A DNA stretch of 64,000 nt from Methylotenera sp. Its GTDB lineage: Bacteria > Pseudomonadota > Gammaproteobacteria > Burkholderiales > Methylophilaceae. A model generated the notes under the pieces. The model saw nothing but the letters and a program-made list of their open reading frames with translations. It made no database searches and was not told the DNA's origin. The first letter of the stretch is position 1. Each line of letters starts with the position of its first letter. The position numbers and the translations under genes are program-made. Positions 18,304-25,855 of the stretch are shown here, piece after piece. The stretch covers positions 62,001-126,000 of the forward strand of contig JACMNB010000007.1 of assembly GCA_014378845.1 (NCBI GenBank), read 5' to 3'.

Positions 18304-19923
18304 TTATGCATAAAAATCATTTGGGTTTAAGCCATAACTATCAGGCGCCAGACTTTTAATAATCTTATAAATCTCGCCAGTTGCCGCAACAGGGCTATTG
18401 AGTAGATTTAAGATGACCGGTGCATGATAGCGCACTTTGTTAGGGTCTAGCAATAACAGTAGACGCGGCAACATGCGCCTTACTTGATTTTGCTGCACGA
18501 CCACGCCCACTTCGCCCGTATTGAGTTCTACTAGCGAGCTCACAGGGTACATGCCCATAAATTGCACAAGCTGGTCAATTAGCTCACTACTAAATTGATG
18601 CCCAGCCAAACGATGAATTTCATCGAGTGCTTGCTGATGAAATACGCCTTTTGCATAGGATTTATGGCTGGTAAGCGCGCAATAGGTATCAATTAAGCCA
18701 GCAATTTGTGAAGGTATGCCAATTTGGCTACCACGTAATTGATACGGATAACCACTTCCGTCAATTCTTTCGTGGTGCTGCGCAACCAAAAATATCACAG
18801 TAGTGGGAATATTTGGCGTATTTTCTAAAATTTTCAAGCCTTCTTCCACATGCTTTTGGGCATGCTCAAACTCTTCACGCGTGAGCTTGCCTTCCTTCAA
18901 CAAAATATCGGCAGATAATTTTACTTTGCCTAAGTCTTGCAACAAACCAGCCAAACCAATGTCTTTAATTTGATTTTTAGAAAGTGCCAAAAAATTGGCA
19001 AACGCCATTAAGGTTATCGATACATTCAAAGCGTGATTATAGGCATAGTTATCAGTTTGCTTAAGCTTAGCTAACCATAACAGCGCGTCTGGAGAGCGAC
19101 CGATACTATCGACCATGCTGTCTAACACTTCACTAACGGCGGTTAAATCAAGGTCATGATCATTGGCAACCGTATCAAAAATCGCCCGCGTGGCTATTTG
19201 AGATTGCTCATAAACCGGCAATATAGTTGCAATTTCATGCTCTACTGGCAACTCTTCTTCATAAATAGTTATACGATAACCGTCATCGCCTGCAACCTCA
19301 GCTTTATGCATATCAGAATTTTTACTAATAACTGTGCTGAGTTTTTCGCGCTTTTTAAATAAGCCGCCTATAAAACCGCCCACATCGCTTGCTAGTTGTT
19401 TGGCAACAGAAGTTTGTTCAATAGATGGATTTAAATGGTAGTTTGTGTGTGCGGCGGCTGCGTTATTGCCACTATATTGCATATTATAGATAACGCCTTC
19501 CTGACTATTAAGCACTTCATTTTGCGGGGCTTGATAATTTCTTAACTCACGTAGAATATCAAAGAATGAGCTTTTTTCATTCAATAAAGGCGCACCTTTA
19601 GTGTTGTCAGCGCCATTTTTAAGGCCAGCGTTATCACCAATAGAGGTGATGGTTAAAGGGTTTTTAACGCGAATGACCGCGCCTTCGCGTTTGATTTTTA
19701 TATCTATTTTTTTCGGCGCAACAAAATGGCTTGCAACTGATCTTGTGCGATCTACATAAACATGTTGGCATAATGAGATTAATTTTTCAAGATCGGCTTC
19801 ATCTTCTAGCAAAAAACCTTGCATAAGAAATGGCGCGCCTTCCCAGGGCCTGTCTAAATCGGAGATATACATACCGATTGACAGCCTAGACACATCGATT
19901 AATTCTTTTTTAATGTCAATCAT
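18304..19923 (-). CDS. HD-GYP domain protein with DUF3391 N-terminus, altered HD motif
   Basis: HD-GYP proteins are c-di-GMP phosphodiesterases of a different fold from EAL. The 539-residue product begins with a DUF3391-type segment (about 5-65, VSRLSIGMYISDLDRPW). A low-complexity linker with an inserted glycine and lysine-rich stretch follows, and the HD-GYP domain runs from about 285 to 450. HHERIDGSGYP (about 382-392) is intact, but the metal-binding HD pair reads LLQDLGK, with Gln329 (codon CAA at 18939-18937) in place of His. This may weaken or abolish catalysis. The start is ATG 19923. The EAL gene follows on the same strand, so both may be regulated together. Confidence 0.85.
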   Translation of the reverse strand: MIDIKKELIDVSRLSIGMYISDLDRPWEGAPFLMQGFLLEDEADLEKLISLCQHVYVDRTRSVASHFVAPKKIDIKIKREGAVIRVKNPLTITSIGDNAGLKNGADNTKGAPLLNEKSSFFDILRELRNYQAPQNEVLNSQEGVIYNMQYSGNNAAAAHTNYHLNPSIEQTSVAKQLASDVGGFIGGLFKKREKLSTVISKNSDMHKAEVAGDDGYRITIYEEELPVEHEIATILPVYEQSQIATRAIFDTVANDHDLDLTAVSEVLDSMVDSIGRSPDALLWLAKLKQTDNYAYNHALNVSITLMAFANFLALSKNQIKDIGLAGLLQDLGKVKLSADILLKEGKLTREEFEHAQKHVEEGLKILENTPNIPTTVIFLVAQHHERIDGSGYPYQLRGSQIGIPSQIAGLIDTYCALTSHKSYAKGVFHQQALDEIHRLAGHQFSSELIDQLVQFMGMYPVSSLVELNTGEVGVVVQQNQVRRMLPRLLLLLDPNKVRYHAPVILNLLNSPVAATGEIYKIIKSLAPDSYGLNPNDFYA

Positions 19924-20069
19924 ATTGAAGATTATTTATTTTATAGGGCACTTATAAAAATCAGAAAAACAAAATTGCACAAAGCATACTAAGTGAAGTT
20001 CAGAGAGCTGTGAAGCGCATTTAGCGAAGTTAATGATTGTTTACAATTAGTGTTAATTATAATGGCGAA

Positions 20070-20978
20070 TCATGGGCTTTGCATCAGTTCTTGGGAAATG
20101 GCCCGATAGTTTGCAAGTCGACTCGCAGATATTTTTCCATTTTTAATGGCGTTTATCACCGCGCAGTCGGGTTCATGATCATGTTTGCAATTATTAAAGC
20201 GGCAATGGCCAAGGTAGGGTTTAAATTCGATAAAAGCCAGCTCTAAATCTTGCTGTGATAAATGGTTTAAGCCAAATTCTTGCAAACCTGGCGAGTCAAT
20301 TAAGCTGCTATCTGAGCTTAACCCTAAGCCGTCAAGATGATACAAATGCGTCGCTGTGGTGGTGTGTTTACCGCTGTCAAGCGCTTCAGACATCACTTGC
20401 GTGCGCACGTTTTGGTTAGGCAACAACGCATTAATGATAGTGGATTTACCCATGCCCGATTGGCCCACCAGCACGCTTTGATGCTGGTTTAAATAAGGGG
20501 TAAGCGCACTGATATCTTGCTTGGCAGATAGATGCACAACTTCATAACCTAAATCTTGATACAGTGTTAATTTGTGTTTAGCGTCAGCCGCGTCAGCTAA
20601 ATCGCATTTATTAAGTACAATTAAAGGCTTAATTTTTGCAGCTTCTGCGGCGATTAAGCAACGATTAAGCAACGCTTCGTAAAAGCTAGGCTGCGTTGCT
20701 AAAACAATAATGATTTGCGTAACGTTCGAGGCCAGTATTTTGCTTTTAATTGCGTTGCTGCGATACAGCAGTGACTTTCGCGGCAGGCTTGATTCTACAA
20801 CGCCTTCCGCTTTATCGGTCAGTTTGATGTTAACCAAATCACCGCAAGCCAAATCAGTTTTTTTGCCACGGGTAACGCAGCTAATGCGGCGCAATTGGCT
20901 CGTTACATTGTCGGTTAAATCGTCGCTTAATTCAACTTCATAACGCTTGCCATATGCGGCAACAACTAAGCCTAGCAT
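20070..20978 (-). CDS. rsgA: Small ribosomal subunit biogenesis GTPase RsgA
   Basis: RsgA is a circularly permuted GTPase that helps late maturation of the 30S subunit. The 302-residue product has an N-terminal OB-fold (about 1-70), the G4 motif NKCD before the P-loop GQSGMGKST, G3 as DSPG, and a C-terminal zinc-binding segment CRFNNCKHDHEPDC. The permuted order G4-G1-G3 is diagnostic. In E. coli rsgA is beside orn; here orn lies 1.9 kb away, separated by the cytochrome and protease genes. No strong ribosome-binding site precedes ATG 20978. Confidence 0.95.
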   Translation of the reverse strand: MLGLVVAAYGKRYEVELSDDLTDNVTSQLRRISCVTRGKKTDLACGDLVNIKLTDKAEGVVESSLPRKSLLYRSNAIKSKILASNVTQIIIVLATQPSFYEALLNRCLIAAEAAKIKPLIVLNKCDLADAADAKHKLTLYQDLGYEVVHLSAKQDISALTPYLNQHQSVLVGQSGMGKSTIINALLPNQNVRTQVMSEALDSGKHTTTATHLYHLDGLGLSSDSSLIDSPGLQEFGLNHLSQQDLELAFIEFKPYLGHCRFNNCKHDHEPDCAVINAIKNGKISASRLANYRAISQELMQSP

Positions 20979-21064
20979 GTTGGGTTTAACATTTTGGACC
21001 TAACATCTTGAGGGTGACATTTTTTAAATCTTGCATATCAGGACGGGTGTCGTTAAGCGAGCTT

Positions 21065-21397
21065 TTATTTTTCAAATTTATAGTAAGTGTGGTTAAGGTA
21101 TGCAGCGACGTTAAGCTCTTCATCCTCAAACCATTTTAAGCCAATCATGGTATTGCAGTTGCGTACTTGCGCAACTAAGCCTTTACTGGTTTTTACTTTG
21201 GCGTAGTCTCGTGTGTAAATGCCAGAGCCATCGCCGCCGTAACTACTGGCATGGCACGAGACGCAATTTGTTGCATGCAAAGCTTTGCCAGCCGCCACAT
21301 CTGCTTTGGCAAATAGTGGGTTTGCTACAGACTCTGCAACTGCATTAACGCATAATAAACTGAGTAAACTTGAACAAATAAAGATTAATTTCAGCAT
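21065..21397 (-). CDS. Small periplasmic c-type cytochrome
   Basis: The 110-residue product has a signal peptide (about 1-21, ending VNAVAES) and one heme-binding motif, CVSCH at residues 45-49. Met84 in NTMIGLKWF is the likely sixth ligand, followed by the usual C-terminal helix EELNVAAYLN. It is a class I monoheme cytochrome that would carry electrons in the periplasm; its partners are not evident. A GGAGA site lies nine bases before the ATG. It lies between the M48 protease and rsgA genes on the same strand, with gaps of 37 and 86 bases, so the three may form one operon. Confidence 0.85.
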   Translation of the reverse strand: MLKLIFICSSLLSLLCVNAVAESVANPLFAKADVAAGKALHATNCVSCHASSYGGDGSGIYTRDYAKVKTSKGLVAQVRNCNTMIGLKWFEDEELNVAAYLNHTYYKFEK

Positions 21398-21434
21398 CCT
21401 TCAGTCTCCATTTAACGCATATTCATTTAATATA

Positions 21435-22685
21435 TCAACTAGTATAAGCGGCTAATTTAGAAATGCGAATGCTAGCAGGTGGGTGCGAATCGTAAAACGC
21501 TGAATGTAGTGGGTCTGGAGTGAGCGTAGACGCGTTATCACGATACAGCTTAACAAGTGCGTCAACTAAGCGATTGGCGTTGGCGTGTTTTGCGGCGTAG
21601 TCATCGGCCTCAAATTCATTTTTACGCGAGTAGCTAGCCATAAATGGGCGCAGAACAAATAAAAACACTGGCGACACCAATAAAAATAAAATCAAGGCCA
21701 TATGATTGCTGGGGGCAGTGACACCTAGGCCGTTGTAAAACCAAGTTTGATTAATCAGCCAGCCAAGCAAGGCTAAGCCTAACAAACTCAAACTAAACAT
21801 CATTACAATGCGTTTAATCACGTGATGATGCTTAAAATGGCCGAGTTCATGCGCCAATACCGCCTCAATTTCTTCACCATTTAAACGGCTTAACAGCGTA
21901 TCAAAAAACACCACACGTTTGCTGCTGCCAAAACCCGTAAAGTAAGCATTGCCGTGGCTGCTGCGCGCAGAGCCATCCATCACAAACAAACCTTGCGATT
22001 TAAAGCCGCATTTGATTAATAGCGCCTCAATCCGTGTTTTTAAGCTTTCGTCGGCTAGCGGCGTGAATTTGTTAAATAAAGGCGCAATAAATGTCGGATA
22101 AACCGCCAACATAATGATATTAAATAAGCTCCAAACTACCCATAAATAAATCCACCAATACGCACCAGCACTCTGCATCAACCAAAGCGCTGCAAATAAA
22201 ATCGGCAATCCAAGCGATAAACCAACCAAGCTGTGTTTAATTAAATCGCCATAAAACATGGATTTGGTCATTTTGTTAAAGCCAAATTTTTCATCAACCG
22301 TAAATGTTTTATAGTATTCAAAAGGTAAATCAATCAAACTACTCAAGAGCATTGCGCTACAAATAACCAGCGCGCCGCGTATAATTTCATGGTTTTGTAA
22401 AATATTTCGCCAAGCATCGTCTATCCATTGCAAACCGCCGCCGATAGTCAGAGCCGCTAATAAAACGGCTTGTGCGACGACCTCAACCAAAACCAATTTG
22501 GTTTTTGCTGTTGAGTAGTCGGCTGCTTTTTGATGCGCTTCTAATGAAATATTATCAGCGAAAGCGGCGGGCACTTGCGCACGGTGTGCTTGTACATGGC
22601 TAATTTGACGCGAACCCAACCACAGCCGCGTAAGCGTGGTAACCAATAATAAAGCGATAAAAATAAGTGTCAGTGTTGATGCCAT
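21435..22685 (-). CDS. M48 family membrane metalloprotease (Ste24/CAAX-protease type)
   Basis: This is an integral inner-membrane zinc protease. The 416-residue product has an N-terminal membrane segment, a CAAX-protease N-domain with LIDLPFEYYKTFTVDEKFGF, several membrane helices, and the zinc motif HELGH in VLAHELGHFKHHHV. The third ligand Glu lies in KNEFEADDYA. Bacterial relatives are thought to act in membrane protein quality control, although prenylated proteins are not expected here. It is divergent from orn, with about 160 bases between the starts. Confidence 0.88.
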   Translation of the reverse strand: MASTLTLIFIALLLVTTLTRLWLGSRQISHVQAHRAQVPAAFADNISLEAHQKAADYSTAKTKLVLVEVVAQAVLLAALTIGGGLQWIDDAWRNILQNHEIIRGALVICSAMLLSSLIDLPFEYYKTFTVDEKFGFNKMTKSMFYGDLIKHSLVGLSLGLPILFAALWLMQSAGAYWWIYLWVVWSLFNIIMLAVYPTFIAPLFNKFTPLADESLKTRIEALLIKCGFKSQGLFVMDGSARSSHGNAYFTGFGSSKRVVFFDTLLSRLNGEEIEAVLAHELGHFKHHHVIKRIVMMFSLSLLGLALLGWLINQTWFYNGLGVTAPSNHMALILFLLVSPVFLFVLRPFMASYSRKNEFEADDYAAKHANANRLVDALVKLYRDNASTLTPDPLHSAFYDSHPPASIRISKLAAYTS

Positions 22686-22847
22686 AAGAGTTTAAATCAT
22701 GCGCTTTCTAAATAAATACATTATCTTAATCAATAAATTCATGAGCTTACTCAATAGATTAAAGTGTAAACTGCTGATATTCTGAAGCATTTGCGCGATT
22801 TTGGTTCACGCGCGATGCCGCAACCCTTTATTTTAATGGAAATCATG

Positions 22848-23408
22848 ATGCATGCACCAAAAATCAATCAAAATAACGATAATTTAATCTGGCTTGATAT
22901 GGAAATGAGCGGTTTATTGCCCGACAGCGACCGTATATTAGAGCTTGCCGTGGTAGTAACCGACGCCGAATTGAATGTGTTGGGCGAATCACCCGTGTTG
23001 GTTATCCAACAGTCTGACGCGGTATTGGCTGGCATGGATGCGTGGAACCAAGGCACACACAAACGTAGCGGCTTAATAGACAAAGTTAAAGCGTCAAAAT
23101 TGGATGAAGCAGCCGCTACCGTTCAAATGATTGCCTTTTTAAAACAATACGTACCTGCAGGAAAATCACCGATGTGTGGCAATTCTATTTGTCAAGATAG
23201 GCGCTTTATGGCGCGCTATATGCCAGATTTAGAGGCCTATTTTCATTACCGTAATTTAGATGTGAGCGTGTTTAAAGAGCTAGCGCGGCGCTGGAAACCA
23301 TCAATTTACTCGGGCTTTAAGAAAGCCAGTAAGCATGAAGCCTTGGCCGATATTTACGAATCAATCGATGAGCTGAAATATTATCGTGAACATTTTATCG
23401 TTAAATAA
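22848..23408 (+). CDS. orn: Oligoribonuclease
   Basis: Orn degrades 2-5 nucleotide RNAs to monomers and also clears pGpG, the product of EAL phosphodiesterases such as the one encoded in this window. The 186-residue product is a DEDDh exonuclease: [11 protein letters not shown] (ExoI), [17 protein letters not shown] (ExoII), and [15 protein letters not shown] with the catalytic His and Asp (ExoIII). I chose ATG 22848 because GGA lies seven bases upstream and because the family starts just before the ExoI motif. Starts at 22836 or 22791 would add residues without support. Confidence 0.95.
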   Translation: MHAPKINQNNDNLIWLDMEMSGLLPDSDRILELAVVVTDAELNVLGESPVLVIQQSDAVLAGMDAWNQGTHKRSGLIDKVKASKLDEAAATVQMIAFLKQYVPAGKSPMCGNSICQDRRFMARYMPDLEAYFHYRNLDVSVFKELARRWKPSIYSGFKKASKHEALADIYESIDELKYYREHFIVK

Positions 23409-23428
23409 CAGGCAGAAATAACAGGCAG
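23403..23428. repeat. 13-bp tandem duplication across the orn stop codon
   Basis: AAATAACAGGCAG occurs twice in direct succession (23403-23415 and 23416-23428), and AAATA follows again. The first copy contains the last sense codon and the stop of orn, so the second copy carries a duplicate of the end of the gene. Confidence 0.8.
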
Positions 23429-23478
23429 AAATAATAAGCAAAACTACTGCGCATAATTGGATTGCATAAACAATAGAC

Positions 23479-23513
23479 AAAAAAAAGGGGTGAGACTTTA
23501 AAAGTATCACCCC
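23479..23513 (-). terminator. intrinsic terminator of glgA
   Basis: GGGGTGA (23487-23493) pairs with TCACCCC (23507-23513). Inside, ACTTT pairs with AAAGT past one mismatch, giving a 12-bp stem. On the minus strand the stem is followed by a run of eight T (A run 23479-23486), which fits leftward transcription from glgA. Confidence 0.88.
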
Positions 23514-23540
23514 GAGGGAGGAGAAGTTAGCTTTGGAGAA

Positions 23541-23558
23541 GCTTAGTTAATACTAAGC
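23541..23558. other. short perfect hairpin downstream of glgA
   Basis: GCTTAGT (23541-23547) pairs with ACTAAGC (23552-23558) around a TAAT loop. GCACCGTGC follows at 23561-23569. There is no T run, so these are probably 3'-end structures of the glgA transcript rather than terminators. Confidence 0.5.
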
Positions 23559-23584
23559 ATGCACCGTGCCAACTTTTTAAATTG

Positions 23585-25039
23585 CTATTTAAGCGTTTGT
23601 TGATAAAAACTTAAATAAGGTTTTGCGCTAGAAACCCAGCTAATATCCTGCAGCATGCCATTTTTTTGAATTTTGCGCCAAATTTTTTTATCTTGCCAAA
23701 AGCCTAGCGCCTGTTGAATTGTGACCAAAAGTGACGCGCTGGTGACATTTTTTACCACAAACCCCGTTGCACTGTTGTTTTTTAGCGTTAATGTTGTCGT
23801 GTCGCACACCGAATCTGCCAATCCGCCCGTATTAGAAACGATGGGCGGCGTGCCATAAGCCAAGCCATATAACTGATTTAGGCCGCAAGGCTCAAAACGT
23901 GAAGGCATAATAAAAAAATCGCTTCCCGCCATAATATTGTGCGATAAATGCTCGTGATAACCGGTATTCATACTGACTTGCGCAGGATAACGCTCCGCTA
24001 GGGCATTGAAACTAGCCTCCAATTTTTTTTCACCGCTGCCTAAAATAGCAAACTGGCAGCCTAAATCCACCAACTTGGGCATCAAACTCGGCAATAAATC
24101 CAAGCCTTTTTGGTGCGTTAAACGGCTTACAACGCCCAATAATGGGGCATTCGCATTTGTGTCTAATCCTAATTGTTGTTGCAAGGCGTGCTTAACCGCA
24201 TGTTTGCCGGTAATGCGGCTATTACTATAGTTTTTGGGCAAATGTTTATCTGTTGCAGGATTCCATTCATCGGCATCAATCCCATTTAAAATACCCATTA
24301 AATCAGCACTTCGCGTTTGCAATAAACCTTCTAAGCCAAAGCCAAATTCGGCTGTCTGAATCTCTTTTGCATAAGTTGGGCTCACCGTGCTGAGCTTGTC
24401 TGCGTAAAATAAGCCAGCTTTTAAAAATGAAATTTGACCGTGGTATTCAAAGCCATTCATGTCGAAATGCGCGGCGGGCAGTTCTAGTTGTGTTAGCCAA
24501 TTTGCATTAAAACAACCTTGAAACGCGATGTTATGAATGCTTAAAATAGATTTAGTCTTGCTGTTGTCCAGTAGTTTCATGTACGCAGGCGCCAAACCCG
24601 TCTGCCAATCGTTGCAATGGATTAAATCGGGCAACCAGGTTTTTAGGGGGCTATTAGCGCTACATAGCAAACTTGCCACGCGCGACAGCACACCAAAGCG
24701 CAGCGGGTTATCAAGCCAATCGATGCCATTTTCGTCGCTATACGGGCCGCCTGTGCGCTCATATAGCGCAGCATTTTTAATGGCAATCACCTCAATATCA
24801 GAATCAGGCATTTTGCCAGTAATTAAGCTGCAATCTTGGCCAAGCACGATAATGTTTGCAATAGTTTTGAATGCTTTTAGTTTAGCTAAAACTGCGCTGT
24901 AAGCTGGCAATAATAGTTTAATATCACCTTTAAAGTCAGGCAGTTGGCTAATGGCTTTAGGTAAGGCGCCGCTAACGTCGGCAAGGCCGCCCGTTTTAAT
25001 TAGCGGGTAAGCTTCAGATGTGGCAAATAAAACGCGCAA
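23585..25039 (-). CDS. glgA: Glycogen synthase (ADP-glucose type)
   Basis: GlgA extends alpha-1,4-glucan chains with ADP-glucose. The 484-residue GT5 enzyme has the ADP-glucose-binding KTGGL at residues 15-19 (MRVLFATSEAYPLIKTGGLA), NDWQTGLAP, and the C-terminal Rossmann domain with EPCGLNQLYGLAYGT, where Glu at about 383 is the conserved catalytic-site acid, followed by NTGGLADSV. The start codon is TTG at 25039, with GGTGA seven bases upstream. It is alone here, 12 kb from glgB and glgC, with its own terminator. Confidence 0.96.
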   Translation of the reverse strand: MRVLFATSEAYPLIKTGGLADVSGALPKAISQLPDFKGDIKLLLPAYSAVLAKLKAFKTIANIIVLGQDCSLITGKMPDSDIEVIAIKNAALYERTGGPYSDENGIDWLDNPLRFGVLSRVASLLCSANSPLKTWLPDLIHCNDWQTGLAPAYMKLLDNSKTKSILSIHNIAFQGCFNANWLTQLELPAAHFDMNGFEYHGQISFLKAGLFYADKLSTVSPTYAKEIQTAEFGFGLEGLLQTRSADLMGILNGIDADEWNPATDKHLPKNYSNSRITGKHAVKHALQQQLGLDTNANAPLLGVVSRLTHQKGLDLLPSLMPKLVDLGCQFAILGSGEKKLEASFNALAERYPAQVSMNTGYHEHLSHNIMAGSDFFIMPSRFEPCGLNQLYGLAYGTPPIVSNTGGLADSVCDTTTLTLKNNSATGFVVKNVTSASLLVTIQQALGFWQDKKIWRKIQKNGMLQDISWVSSAKPYLSFYQQTLK

Positions 25040-25101
25040 AATAGGTCACCAAAAAAATGATATATTGTCATTATAAATTGTTTTTAGGTGAAAGATTGAA
25101 T

Positions 25102-25491
25102 ATGGCGTCAACACAAACGGTTGCATCACAATGGTTGGCAGTGGGCGGCGGCGCGGCGCTAGGCGCGTGGCTTCGCTGGGGCTTAGGCATCGCGCTTAAT
25201 GTCAGCACGTTGCCGATGGGTACGCTGATTGCCAACTTAGGCGGCGGGTTATTAATGGGCATGGCGGTGGCGTATTTTATGAATACAACACCCGATAACG
25301 TACTACGATTATTTGTAATGACGGGCTTTTTGGGCGGCCTCACGACATTTTCTGCTTTTTCTGCTGAAGCTTTTACTTTCCTGCAAAAAGAGCAATACGC
25401 TTGGGCGGCAGGCCATATTCTAAGCCATGTTTTTGGCAGTTTGCTGATGACGGCTATTGGGTTTATGCTTATACATTCACTGCGAAACTAA
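25102..25491 (+). CDS. crcB: Fluoride ion channel CrcB/Fluc
   Basis: CrcB exports fluoride through a dual-topology dimer in the inner membrane. The 129-residue product has four membrane segments, the conserved GTLIANLGG, the sodium and fluoride-site segment TGFLGGLTTFSAFSAEA, and a Gly/Ala-rich first helix. I chose ATG 25102 (MASTQ) behind AGGTGAAAG, because an upstream start at 25057 would add a non-conserved extension overlapping the glgA promoter side. The short leader shows no fluoride-riboswitch features that I can recognise. Confidence 0.93.
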   Translation: MASTQTVASQWLAVGGGAALGAWLRWGLGIALNVSTLPMGTLIANLGGGLLMGMAVAYFMNTTPDNVLRLFVMTGFLGGLTTFSAFSAEAFTFLQKEQYAWAAGHILSHVFGSLLMTAIGFMLIHSLRN

Positions 25492-25549
25492 CAAGACTAA
25501 AGCAAATCGTATGTATTAATTTTTACTGATTGGACTTGCATCGCGCGCG

Positions 25550-25801
25550 ATGGCTGGCTGTGGATATAACCTAGCCTACGGCCAAATTGTTAAGCAAAGT
25601 GAACTTGATTCTGCACGATTTGCACGTCATGATTTATGTTGCGCGCAAACAATGGATAAGATAAGCGACACCAAGTACGAAGCTTTTGGTTGTGGCCAAG
25701 CCGCCAGTTATGAGATTATCGATAAAAAATGGAAGCGCGTCGGCCCAATAAGGGCGGGTTCTGGCGACCCTGCCAATAAGCTTAAAGATTGTAACCAGTA
25801 A
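25550..25801 (+). CDS. Small cysteine-containing lipoprotein-like protein with damaged signal peptide
   Basis: I do not recognise the family. The 83 residues from ATG 25550 begin MAGCGYNLAYG and contain CC and GC pairs (DLCCAQTM, AFGCGQAAS). Reading upstream in the same frame gives FLLIGLASRAMAGC, a typical lipoprotein signal with the lipobox ending at that Cys. That frame is closed by TAA at 25517-25519, two codons after an ATG at 25511. The true start may therefore be broken by one base change, or a non-standard start (CTG 25526, ATT 25529) may be used. From ATG 25550 the product would be cytosolic. A terminator follows directly. Confidence 0.5.
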   Translation: MAGCGYNLAYGQIVKQSELDSARFARHDLCCAQTMDKISDTKYEAFGCGQAASYEIIDKKWKRVGPIRAGSGDPANKLKDCNQ

Positions 25802-25808
25802 TTGCGCT

Positions 25809-25843
25809 AAACAAAAAGCCCGAACATGTCGGGCTTTTTGTTT
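25809..25843. terminator. bidirectional intrinsic terminator between the small lipoprotein gene and rne
   Basis: GCCCGA (25818-25823) pairs with TCGGGC (25829-25834), and the stem continues through flanking AAACAAAAA and TTTTTGTTT. It carries a T run on either strand and so can end both converging transcripts. Confidence 0.92.
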
Positions 25844-25855
25844 GTCAAAAAATTT

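Noticed and set aside
25040-25101. Fluoride riboswitch upstream of crcB
   Set aside because: The leader is about 60 bases, AT-rich, and lacks the conserved pseudoknot sequence that I would expect.
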